Positions 28,044-37,000 of a stretch of DNA of 64,000 nucleotides are shown in pieces; position 1 is the stretch's first letter; the number at the start of each line of letters is the position of its first letter. Source of the DNA: Tenacibaculum skagerrakense (lineage in GTDB: Bacteria; Bacteroidota; Bacteroidia; Flavobacteriales; Flavobacteriaceae). Where the stretch lies: contig NZ_SLXM01000005.1 in assembly GCF_004345825.1 (NCBI RefSeq), positions 63,290 to 127,289 of the forward strand, given 5' to 3'. A program made the position numbers and the translations under genes. Under the pieces are notes generated by a model. That model was not told the DNA's origin. It did not search any database and saw nothing but the letters and a program-made list of their open reading frames with translations.

Positions 28044-29219
28044 ATGAACTATATTTTATTTGATGGAGATGTTAGAACATCTTTATTACCATTTACGTTT
28101 ACACGTCCAGTAGCCGATATCAGAGTTGGGATTTTAACAATTCGTGAGAAATGGGAAAAGTATCTGGGGTTAACAACTACCACTATTACTGAAGAGTATT
28201 TGGAAGAAAAATTTCCAATGGTAGAAATGGAAGAGAATATTATGATAAATGCTTCGTTTTTACCAGTTCCTGAGTTAATAGAAATGGTAAAAGGATTAAA
28301 AAAGAATGAAGCTATTTTTAAAGGTGAAGATGTGATAGCTTTCTATACCTCTCAGGAGCAAGAAGAGGTTGATTTCGATCAATATACTCAAATAGAATTT
28401 GAAGAAGATATTATTCAGATTAAAAACACGTGGGATATCTTCTCTAAAAATGATGAAGCTATTCGTCAGGATTTTAAATTACTTACAGAAGGAAGAACAT
28501 CCCAACCAATTCCAGAGACCGTAAATTGTATTGGTAGAGAACATATTTTTATTGAAGAAGGGGCAAAGCTGACTTTTGCCACTTTAAATGCTACTACTGG
28601 TCCTATTTATATTGGAAAAGATGCTGAAATTATGGAAGGTGTTGTGGTTAGAGGTGCATTAGCTATGTGTGAAAATTCAGTTTTAAAATTAGGAGCAAAA
28701 ATTTATGGAGCAACAACTTTAGGTCCTTATTGTAAAGTAGGAGGAGAGGTTAATAATTCTGTTTTATTTGGGTATTCTAACAAAGGACACGATGGTTTCT
28801 TAGGAAACTCAGTTTTAGGAGAGTGGTGTAATTTGGGAGCAGATACGAATAACTCTAATCTTAAAAATAATTATGCTGAGGTAAAATTATGGAATTATGA
28901 AACTGGCAGATTCGCAAAAACAGGATTACAGTTTTGTGGATTAATGATGGGTGATCATTCTAAATGTGGTATAAATACGATGTTTAATACAGGAACAGTA
29001 ATTGGAGTTTCTGCTAATATTTTTGGTAGCGGATTTCCTAGGAACTTTGTGCCATCATTTAGCTGGGGAGGAGCTTCCGGATTTACGGAATATAAAATGA
29101 ATAAAGTAAGCGAAGTTGCTAATGAGGTTATGAAAAGAAGAAATCTTGAATATAATGAATTAGAAGAAAAAATTCTATCTGCGATTTTTGAAGAGACTAA
29201 GAAGTATAGGAATTACTAG
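28044..29219 (+). CDS. GlmU-like putative sugar nucleotidyltransferase
   Basis: About 391 residues from the preferred start. The N-terminus MNYILFDGDVRTSLLPFTFT and the segment RPVADIRVGILTIREKWEKY match the GlmU-like family of Bacteroidota. The C-terminal half contains left-handed beta-helix hexapeptide repeats (for example IYIGKDAEIMEGVVVRGAL and LKLGAKIYGATTLGPYCKVG). Members are thought to transfer nucleotides to sugar phosphates, but the product is not established here. The upstream in-frame start (28008) lies inside the terminator of the gene before, so I use the ATG at 28044. Confidence 0.87.
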   Translation: MNYILFDGDVRTSLLPFTFTRPVADIRVGILTIREKWEKYLGLTTTTITEEYLEEKFPMVEMEENIMINASFLPVPELIEMVKGLKKNEAIFKGEDVIAFYTSQEQEEVDFDQYTQIEFEEDIIQIKNTWDIFSKNDEAIRQDFKLLTEGRTSQPIPETVNCIGREHIFIEEGAKLTFATLNATTGPIYIGKDAEIMEGVVVRGALAMCENSVLKLGAKIYGATTLGPYCKVGGEVNNSVLFGYSNKGHDGFLGNSVLGEWCNLGADTNNSNLKNNYAEVKLWNYETGRFAKTGLQFCGLMMGDHSKCGINTMFNTGTVIGVSANIFGSGFPRNFVPSFSWGGASGFTEYKMNKVSEVANEVMKRRNLEYNELEEKILSAIFEETKKYRNY

Positions 29220-29264
29220 GTTTTTCTAGGGGAATAGAATTTTTTAAACATACTGTTAATATCT

Positions 29265-29301
29265 AAAAGCCAATAATTTGTTCGAAAAATTATTGGCTTT
29301 T
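29265..29301. terminator. Strong hairpin terminator between two plus-strand genes
   Basis: AAAAGCCAATAATTT and its complement pair around a short loop and are followed by T residues. It lies about 45 bases after the GlmU-like gene. The 3' arm also contains the TTG of the next candidate promoter. Confidence 0.85.
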
Positions 29302-29321
29302 AAATATAATATATATTTTTG
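29293..29321 (+). promoter_or_regulatory. Candidate promoter of the 29354 lipoprotein gene
   Basis: TTG at 29293-29295 and TATTTTTG at 29314-29321 are 18 bases apart, a good fit to the Bacteroidota promoter. The -33 element lies in the terminator stem of the gene upstream. Confidence 0.5.
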
Positions 29322-29353
29322 CCCCGAGGAAAAATTTTAGGAATAAATTGTTT

Positions 29354-30091
29354 ATGAAAAGATATTTATATCTAATACTATGCGTATTAATTAGTTCTTG
29401 CTATGTATTACCACAAAAAAATAAATTATACCAAGCTTACAGTTCTGTTGACTTGGGTGTTTTAGGTGAACAAAAGAAAACCGTTAGAAAAAATAGTTTT
29501 GAGGTTGTTGGAATACCTACATATTTTCATCCTATTAAATTAGATTTTACATCGAGAGAATTTAATAATCAAAACTTCAAGAGTTATCAACGTTTTTTAG
29601 AATCTACTACAAAAAAAGATATCATTGTTTATGATGATTCTTTAAAAGTAAAACCAAATTATTTTGAATTAAAAATCAATGATAAAGTTTCTGTTATTGA
29701 TGAAATTAATAATAGAGGATTTAATCATAAAGTAAAAAACTATCTCTATTATAATCCTGAATTAACTTTGGTTACGCAAATTAAATTTGTGGCTCAACCA
29801 AAAGTGTTACAATATTTAAAACAAGCAGATGCTCTGTATTTGTTTACTAAAGATAACAATCAGTCTTACATCTTACTATATAAAGAAGGAAAAGTTATTC
29901 ATGAATTAAACTCTTCTGAATTACAAGTGTTTCAGTATGAGGTTTCCTCTTTTTGTTGGAATGTTCATAAAATGGGAGGGGCTCGTATTGTAGGATTAGT
30001 TGATGAAGGAGAACTATGTGAAAATGGAGCCGCTAGAAATCCAATTAAAGAGATTTATAAAAGAGAAAAACAAAAAATAAATCATTATTAA
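29354..30091 (+). CDS. Putative lipoprotein, unknown
   Basis: About 245 residues. The signal ends in LISSC near residue 15, so it is a predicted lipoprotein. The mature part is mixed alpha/beta with a near-central KLDFTSREFNNQNF and no motif I can name. A TTG two codons upstream (29348) could also start it; the ATG at 29354 is simpler. It lies 22 bases before the tail-fibre-like pair and could be in the same transcript. Function unknown. Confidence 0.72.
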   Translation: MKRYLYLILCVLISSCYVLPQKNKLYQAYSSVDLGVLGEQKKTVRKNSFEVVGIPTYFHPIKLDFTSREFNNQNFKSYQRFLESTTKKDIIVYDDSLKVKPNYFELKINDKVSVIDEINNRGFNHKVKNYLYYNPELTLVTQIKFVAQPKVLQYLKQADALYLFTKDNNQSYILLYKEGKVIHELNSSELQVFQYEVSSFCWNVHKMGGARIVGLVDEGELCENGAARNPIKEIYKREKQKINHY

Positions 30092-30113
30092 ATCAAGTAA
30101 ATTAGATTGTATT

Positions 30114-31484
30114 ATGAAAAAGATATTACTAGTATTTTTTATACTTACCACTGCAATCACATTTTCTCAAAATTACAATCCTGTAATTAACTATTACATA
30201 AATGGAACTCCAACAAATGGAGTAAAGATTAATACTAACTTACCATTTGCAGACGGATATGGAATGCCTACATTAATAATCGAAGGTTATGATTATCATT
30301 CAGGAAACACCATAGGTCTAATTTTAACTTATTACGTTTATAATAATATTTTTTTAAAGAAATCTGTTTCTTCTTTTGGAGGATTTACACCTGAAATAAA
30401 GTTGTTTAATGAAAATGGTAAAGTCATAATTTTCATAAATGAGAAAAGATATTTTAGTCGTTTTTCTATAAGAGCTTATGAAAAAGGAAAAGGATTAAAT
30501 GATACTCATTTTCAAAATTGGACAATAACTGATGAATTACCAACCGGAACAAATGAAACAATTGTACCCTATCAAAATAAATTTGATGGAGATGTTAGGT
30601 TTAAAGACGGAATTTGGGATGGTTCAGGTAATGTAGGAATTGGTACTAACACACCAGATAGAAATTTGACCGTTCAAGGGCACGTAAATATCGGCGGTAC
30701 GACCAATGGACATTTATGGGTTCGTCATATAAATGGTAAAGAGCCGACAACAGCTAATGATGGTAATTTATATTTAAATTATAGTAACGGAAAGAATGTT
30801 TGGATTGGTGGTGCTTCTGGATCTGATTTTGTAGTTCCAAAAGGGAGAATTATGATAGGAAGAACATCTGCTGATGCACCTTTAACAGTAAGAGGTACTA
30901 CTGAAGATATTTTAGGAAGGTTTGAAACAGCAACACCTTCTGATAAAGTGAAAGGTATCAGAATAAATGCTAAAACTACCGGTGATGTGTTTAAATATTT
31001 TGATATAGCCTTAGATGCCGAAAGTGATAAAGCCGGCTTAGGTATAGGAACTTCAAGTGGTAATTTGCCTATTGGAAAGACAAACCTAGATGTAGCTCAA
31101 ATTGTTATTGATAAAAACGGAGGTAAAGTTGGAATTGGAACGTCTAACCCTGATGCAAAATTGGCGGTGAATGGAACTGTTCATGCTAAAGAAGTGAGAG
31201 TAGATTTAAATAACTGGCCAGATTATGTTTTCGAAAACAACTATAACCTACCAACATTAGAGGAAGTTGAAAAGCAAATTAAAGAGAAAGGTCATTTACC
31301 AAATATTCCTTCTGCAGAAGAAGTGAAAAAAAATGGAGTACAACTTGGAGAAATGAACAAGAAGTTGTTAGAAAAAATTGAAGAGTTGACGTTATATACG
31401 ATTCAGCAAGAAAAAGATAATAAAAAGTTATTGTCAATTATTAAAAAATTAGAAGAGAGAATATCAAAATTAGAAAATAAATAA
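30114..31484 (+). CDS. Tail-fibre-like secreted protein, first copy
   Basis: 456 residues with a signal peptide (about 1-19). The middle has repeats of the collar kind seen in phage-tail-fibre-like proteins: SGNVGIGTNTPDRNLTVQGH near residue 174 and KVGIGTSNPDAKLAVNG near 340, with a repeated VWIGGASGSDFVVPKGR module. The end (about 365-456) holds WPDYVFENNYNLPTLEEVEK, HLPNIPSAEEVKKNG and LGEMNKKLLEKIEELTL, then a coiled coil. Such C-terminal ends are common in Bacteroidota next to RHS genes and may form a trimeric stalk. The downstream paralogue begins at the last base of the stop codon. Confidence 0.78.
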   Translation: MKKILLVFFILTTAITFSQNYNPVINYYINGTPTNGVKINTNLPFADGYGMPTLIIEGYDYHSGNTIGLILTYYVYNNIFLKKSVSSFGGFTPEIKLFNENGKVIIFINEKRYFSRFSIRAYEKGKGLNDTHFQNWTITDELPTGTNETIVPYQNKFDGDVRFKDGIWDGSGNVGIGTNTPDRNLTVQGHVNIGGTTNGHLWVRHINGKEPTTANDGNLYLNYSNGKNVWIGGASGSDFVVPKGRIMIGRTSADAPLTVRGTTEDILGRFETATPSDKVKGIRINAKTTGDVFKYFDIALDAESDKAGLGIGTSSGNLPIGKTNLDVAQIVIDKNGGKVGIGTSNPDAKLAVNGTVHAKEVRVDLNNWPDYVFENNYNLPTLEEVEKQIKEKGHLPNIPSAEEVKKNGVQLGEMNKKLLEKIEELTLYTIQQEKDNKKLLSIIKKLEERISKLENK

Positions 31485-32632
31485 TGAAGAAGCTCAGTTT
31501 AACATTTTTGGTAACAATTTTAGGTTTAACCAGTTTTGCGCAAACCTATACTAGTAATACACATGCAGTGGGGTTAGAGCATAATATGCTATTTAATGCA
31601 CATAACAGGTATACTGTAACTCAAACAGGAGGGGCTACTTTAAATTTAAGCACTTTATTTGATGGGATATTTGTGCCATCATATACAGCAATTGCACCTT
31701 CTATAACTTCACCCACAGAAATATTAATAGAAGGTTTACCAGCAATACATGTTCAAAGTGGAGGTTGGGTTGGATGGTCAACTAGATATTGGCAAGCGAA
31801 AAGGTTTAAAATAGAAGGGTATGATCAATATTCAGGAGCAAGTGTATGGAAGACTATTGCAGATTATTCAAATACTGACTATACTGGAGCAACATCTTTC
31901 ATTAAAAAAATGCCTTCAGGAGCTTACACGAAATTAAAATTTACTTTCTATACTACTCATGGGTTGAATGGAAGATTAGGAGTTTCGGAATTATTCTTTT
32001 TGCATCCTGAAGCAACTGCTCCTTATCAAGGTTTATCAGAGAGTTACTGGGAAAAAGCAGGAGATAAATTAGTTCATAATGGACATGTAAATATAGGTGG
32101 AACAGTAAATGGACAATTGTGGGTTAGAAATATAAACGGAAAGGAACCAACAACAGACAAACATGATAATTTACATTTAAATTACAGTAACGGAAAGGAT
32201 GTTTACATTGGAGGGTCATCCTCTGCATCAGGATCTGATTTGTTTATTCCTAAAGGGAATGTAGGAATAGGAACATCTGATACAAAAGGATATAATTTAG
32301 CGATAGCAGGAAAGGCAATTGCAGAAGAGGTAGTTGTAAAATTGCAGTCAGCTTGGCCAGACTACGTTTTCGAAAACAATTATAAGTTACCAACTTTGGA
32401 AGAGGTTGAAAAACAAATAAAAGAGAAAGGTCATCTATCTAACATTCCTTCTGCTGAAGAAGTAGAAAAAAATGGAGTACAACTTGGAGAAATGAACAAG
32501 AAGTTGTTAGAAAAAATTGAAGAATTGACGTTATATACAATTCAGCAAGAGAAAAGAATTAAAGAATTAGAAAAACAACAGGAGAAAATAAGAGAATTAG
32601 AGCTTACTATAAAAGCACTATTAAAAAAATAA
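31484..32632 (+). CDS. Tail-fibre-like secreted protein, second copy
   Basis: 382 residues with its own signal peptide (about 1-19). It shares with the gene before it the modules NGQLWVRNINGKEPTT, HLNYSNGKDVYIGGSS, GNVGIGTSD and a nearly identical C-terminal end with WPDYVFENNYKLPTLEEVEK. Its N-terminal 170 residues are different and look beta-rich. The start overlaps the upstream stop by one base (TAATG), so translation is coupled. It is a diverged paralogue; the role of the pair is unknown but they sit directly upstream of the RHS block. Confidence 0.78.
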   Translation: MKKLSLTFLVTILGLTSFAQTYTSNTHAVGLEHNMLFNAHNRYTVTQTGGATLNLSTLFDGIFVPSYTAIAPSITSPTEILIEGLPAIHVQSGGWVGWSTRYWQAKRFKIEGYDQYSGASVWKTIADYSNTDYTGATSFIKKMPSGAYTKLKFTFYTTHGLNGRLGVSELFFLHPEATAPYQGLSESYWEKAGDKLVHNGHVNIGGTVNGQLWVRNINGKEPTTDKHDNLHLNYSNGKDVYIGGSSSASGSDLFIPKGNVGIGTSDTKGYNLAIAGKAIAEEVVVKLQSAWPDYVFENNYKLPTLEEVEKQIKEKGHLSNIPSAEEVEKNGVQLGEMNKKLLEKIEELTLYTIQQEKRIKELEKQQEKIRELELTIKALLKK

Positions 32633-32682
32633 ACTGTTAATAATTAAGATAAAAGAAGTTATAAATAAGGAAATGTAAACAG

Positions 32683-32690
32683 TACATTTG
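32683..32690 (+). promoter_or_regulatory. Candidate -7 element before the OmpH/Skp gene
   Basis: TACATTTG matches TAnnTTTG and lies 36 bases before the ATG at 32727. A -33 TTG is not obvious. Confidence 0.4.
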
Positions 32691-32726
32691 CCAACTTTTT
32701 AAAGGGACATATATAAAATTTAAATC

Positions 32727-33260
32727 ATGAAGAAAATTGCTTTAGTAGTAGCAGTCTTAGCTTTAATAGCATCAATTGCTACATTTTTTTACTCGCAAGA
32801 AAAATCAAGCTTAGTTTATGTGGATGTAAATAAATTATTAGAAGGTTACAACAGGACGAAAGTAGTAAGAGCAGAGTTTGAGAAAAAGGCAAAGCTTTTA
32901 AGGTCTAACGTAGATAGTTTGGTTACAGATTGGCAAAAAGAATTAAAACTATATGAAAAAGAGCGTTCTAGTTACTCTAAGAAGGAATTAAAGCTGAAAC
33001 AAGAATTATTGTCTAACAAACAACAACAGATTAATAATTATCAACAAGCTGTTCAGAAACAAATTCAAGAGGAGGATAAAAAATCTACTCAAACGGTTAT
33101 CAACGATATTAATGATTTCGTAACAGAATACGGAAAGAAAAAGGGTTACAAAATGATTTTTGGTGCTAGTGGAGGTGGAAACATTATGTATGCTGATAAA
33201 AGTGCCGATTTAACTGAAAAAGTTTTAGAAGGTTTAAATGCCGAGTTTGAAGGAAAATAG
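32727..33260 (+). CDS. OmpH/Skp-family periplasmic chaperone
   Basis: 177 residues. A single N-terminal hydrophobic segment (about 4-22) may be an uncleaved anchor, since SQEKSSLVYVDVNKLLEGY follows directly. The rest is a long helical hairpin (about 45-130) rich in Lys, Glu and Gln, followed by the C-terminal part with GYKMIFGASGGGNIMYADKS typical of the OmpH family. Skp-type proteins hold unfolded outer-membrane proteins in the periplasm. It sits between the tail-fibre-like pair and the RHS block and could assist their export, but its presence there may be chance. Confidence 0.85.
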   Translation: MKKIALVVAVLALIASIATFFYSQEKSSLVYVDVNKLLEGYNRTKVVRAEFEKKAKLLRSNVDSLVTDWQKELKLYEKERSSYSKKELKLKQELLSNKQQQINNYQQAVQKQIQEEDKKSTQTVINDINDFVTEYGKKKGYKMIFGASGGGNIMYADKSADLTEKVLEGLNAEFEGK

Positions 33261-33276
33261 TTGAAATAAACACCAT

Positions 33277-33376
33277 GTTTGACTAAGAAATAATGAATGC
33301 AAAACGGAAGTGCTAAGCAAAGCTTTAAGCATGGAGTTTGAAAATGAATGATACAAAGTAATTTCCTGAGTCAAAC
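33277..33376. repeat. Imperfect inverted-repeat element, possible structured element
   Basis: GTTTGACTAAGAAAT at the left and ATTTCCTGAGTCAAAC at the right are imperfect inverted arms about 70 bases apart. A smaller imperfect hairpin (AAGCAAAGCTTTAAGC) lies near the centre. It could be a small mobile element or a structured 3' region. No gene lies in it. Confidence 0.4.
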
Positions 33377-33431
33377 TTGATTTTTTCGTTTCATTTTTCT
33401 CAAAAAAAGAAAAGTAGTTTAATAAAAGGCT

Positions 33432-34034
33432 ATGAAAAATAAGATTTCAATACTAATTTTTAGTATAGTTTTTATGAGTTGTTCGAATACATCTTTCGAC
33501 AGTAAGGAAAAACTATGGGAGTATCTTAGAGATGTTGATAATGGTTATTTACATCAAAAAAATGTAAATGGCTATGATTTTAGTCTGCTTTACAAACCCA
33601 CAGATTTATTAGTTACTCAAGAGTTAAATAGTTCTTATACTGAAGAAGATGTTAAGAAGCTTCGAACTAAGTATAAAAACTATATCTACTTCACTTTGTC
33701 TATGGCAAAAAACAATAAAGAATTGTTAAGTACAACTCCAAAAAACAGACAAGAGTTTGGCGCTATGGTAAATAACTTAGCTTTTGGTATGGGAGAAAAA
33801 GTACATGTATATACAGCAAAAAAAGACACACTAGAACTATTAGATTACGTATATCCAAGAATGTATGGAATGAGTAGATCAACAGATATGTTGTTTGTGT
33901 ACCCAAGAGATAAAAAGTATTTACAAGACGAATATATAAATATAACAATTGGAGATTTAGGAACCTATACGGGAGAAGTAAAGTTTAAAATACCAACACA
34001 AAAAATCAAAAACGAACCAAAAATAAATTTTTAA
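33432..34034 (+). CDS. Putative lipoprotein, unknown
   Basis: 200 residues with a lipoprotein signal whose Cys lies in FMSC near residue 17. The mature part is mixed alpha/beta, with KLWEYLRDVDNGYLHQKNVN near residue 29 and a tail of alternating strands with no motif I recognise. It stands alone before a REP-like element at 34035 and the first giant RHS-type gene. Function unknown. Confidence 0.72.
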   Translation: MKNKISILIFSIVFMSCSNTSFDSKEKLWEYLRDVDNGYLHQKNVNGYDFSLLYKPTDLLVTQELNSSYTEEDVKKLRTKYKNYIYFTLSMAKNNKELLSTTPKNRQEFGAMVNNLAFGMGEKVHVYTAKKDTLELLDYVYPRMYGMSRSTDMLFVYPRDKKYLQDEYINITIGDLGTYTGEVKFKIPTQKIKNEPKINF

Positions 34035-34070
34035 CGTCATTACGAAGGAGGAAACGACTGAAGTAATCTC
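34035..34070. repeat. REP-like element
   Basis: A single copy of the dispersed element CGTCATTACGA...GAAGTAATCTC, here at the start of the RHS block. Other copies lie near 44.4-44.9, 46.1-46.7 and 50.7 kb. Confidence 0.75.
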
Positions 34071-34090
34071 TTAAAAAGAAATAGTAAATT

Positions 34091-37000
34091 ATGATAAAGA
34101 ACCTTTTAGAAAAAATTGTAATAATAGGAATACTTATTTTATCAACAAGTAAACTTATTGCTCAAGGTCCAATTGCTCCTGAAGCTGGTACTTTTGAACC
34201 ATTAGATGCTACTGATATGGTAAATTTGTTAACTGGAGATTTAAGTTATGTTTTGCCTCTTATGGAAGTACCTAGTCCTGAAGGAGGATATCCAATTACC
34301 TTAAATTATCACGCAGGAATTTCACTTGATCAAGACGCCTCATGGGTAGGATTAGGATGGAATATCAACCCAGGAGCTATAAATAGAAATATAATTGGAG
34401 TGCCTGATGATTGGAATGATGCATTGAATTCATCTATTTCAAGAAGTGTAGGAGGAACTGTTAGAAATACTCAAATTTTTGCAGGAGTAGGATGGGGAGA
34501 TGATGATAGTAATTCGATAGGACTGCATGCCAATATACAATCACATAAAGCTTTTGGTGGAGAAACCTCTTATGACTACAGTATAGGTATTCAAGCAAAT
34601 ATTGCGGGGCAAAGGTATGGTGCTAGTTACGCAAGTAATGGGTCTTGGGGTATAGATTATAATAGCTTAAGCTATAGTTCGAAATCAGGCTTAGGGTTAA
34701 ATTTATCATTACCAATAATGGAAAATGAGGTATATGCGGATTTATCTTTATCAGCTAAAGGAGGGTTAGGTATAAGTTTGAGATCTCCAGGAAATGGCTC
34801 AGTTAATTTAACAGGAAACGAAGGAGGTAATTCGGGAACAGCTGTAAGTGCTACAAGTAGAGATTATGGAGATATGTTCAGTGTAAATTTGAATTTAGGT
34901 TTTTTAAAAATTGGAGCTAAAACTCAAGAGTATGATTATTGGCATTTTGATGAAAAGACATATGGTAGTACTGGGGCTTTATATGTTGGAAAAATGGGAC
35001 AAACTCTAGATAATAAAATTTTACCTAGATTTCATCAGTTTGATGCTTCTCAAAGTTTAGATGAGTTTAATAGAGTAATAGAAGCTACACAAAATAATTT
35101 AACTTATATGTCTTATGACCAGTATAATGTAAATGGGCAAGGGATATCAGGTTCTATTTCTCCCTACTTATTTGATAGCGGTTTTCTCCATTTACCGGCA
35201 AGTTACTATATTTTGAGAAAAACAAATCTTTATGGTCAAAACACGGAATTAACACATCAATTTTATGATATTCCAGAATACTACAAGAATTCCATTTCAA
35301 AAAGTATAGATAATAGTGAAGGAAGTAGTTCTATTTCTTTTTATTTCAATAATGAATATAGTTCATATGCTAGATTTAAACCTTCAGGCAATAGTTCTTG
35401 GACGAATGAAGATAATAACAGAGAGGGGAAAATCATTGAATCAATTCGTATCGAAGGAGAGACCGATGAAAGTGAAGGATTTTATTCAAGAAAGAATAGA
35501 TTAAAAAGAGGATCATATATAGAAACGTATACAAATAAACAATTACTAGGTAATACGTTTTATAATAGAGGAATCGATCGAACTAAATTAGAAGAAGACG
35601 GAATAGGTGCTTTTAAAATTACTAAATCAGACGGAGTAACTTATCATTATGCTATACCAGTATACCAAAAAGAAAAAATTAGTAGAGTTACACAATATGA
35701 TGAAAATATTAATGATAAGTATACAGAGGAGCAAACTTTAACTCCATACGCTACTCACTGGTTATTAACAGCTATAACTGGTCCTGATTATTTCGATAAA
35801 AATAATAACGGATTACTTGATGAAGATGACTATGGATATTGGGTACAGTTCGATTATGGGAAATGGTCTGACGGTTTCGCATGGAGAATACCTAAAAGAG
35901 GTTATAATTATGGAGAAGGTTCTAAGAGTTTTTCATGGGGGCTTAAAGAAGTATATTATTTAAATAGTATTAAAACCAGAACTCACACAGCATTATTTGT
36001 AAAAGGTAATCGTTTAGATGCTAAATCTACTGCCACAAATCATTATAATTCAACGAGGAACGGATTAAGATATTATGAAGCTCAGTACAATACTTTAGAT
36101 CAGAATTTACCTAGATATGGAGGTGTCGATGGTAAAACTTATTACCCAGGGGTTTATTCTACTATAGCTCCTGAAGATCTAGCAGAGTATTGGACAACAT
36201 ATAGTATTATTAATATAAAAAATGGAATGTATGCCCAAAGTTTTTCTCAAGAATCTTTGAAGCTTAAGAAGATTATTTTGTTAAAAAATGAGGATATACC
36301 GACTAGTTTGACTACTCATTCTGATGGGAAACTTGCTTCAAAATTAGTTTCTGATATTTTCTTTACTGAAAGAACAATTATCGTAAACGACGGACCAGGT
36401 TCTGATGATTGGAATTCTGGTTGGATGGATTATGTAGATTCTAAACATTACGGTGAATATTATCATAAATTGTATGATGAACATGACTCATATTTTAACA
36501 TAGAAGAAAAGGCTATAAAAATTATTGATTTTGACTATGATTATTCTCTTGCAAAAGGATATGATAACACAGGAAGATTAACTTTAAAAAATGTCAATGT
36601 AAGAGGTAAGGGAGGAGCTAAAACAATTCCTCCTTACACATTTAATTATGAACAAAATAATATTCCATATCAAAATAATGACAATCAAAACTCTTGGGGG
36701 CACTATAAAAACTCTCCTTCTATTTGGAGTTTGAATAAAATTACGACTCCAGTAGGAGCACAAATCAATGTCGAATATGAAAGTGATGATTATTCCAGTG
36801 AGGCGGCATTAAAAAGAATTTTCTTTGATAAAAATTTGGAGATAAAATTTGACGAGAATGGTAATGGTGAAAAGTTAGTCAAGTTTAGAAATGCAGTTGA
36901 TAATGATGCACGTCAGAATATTGTTTTTTCTGATTATTTTAAATTAGGAAAAAGTGAATATCTAGATTTTATTTATTGGCAAAATGATTATATTGTAGAC

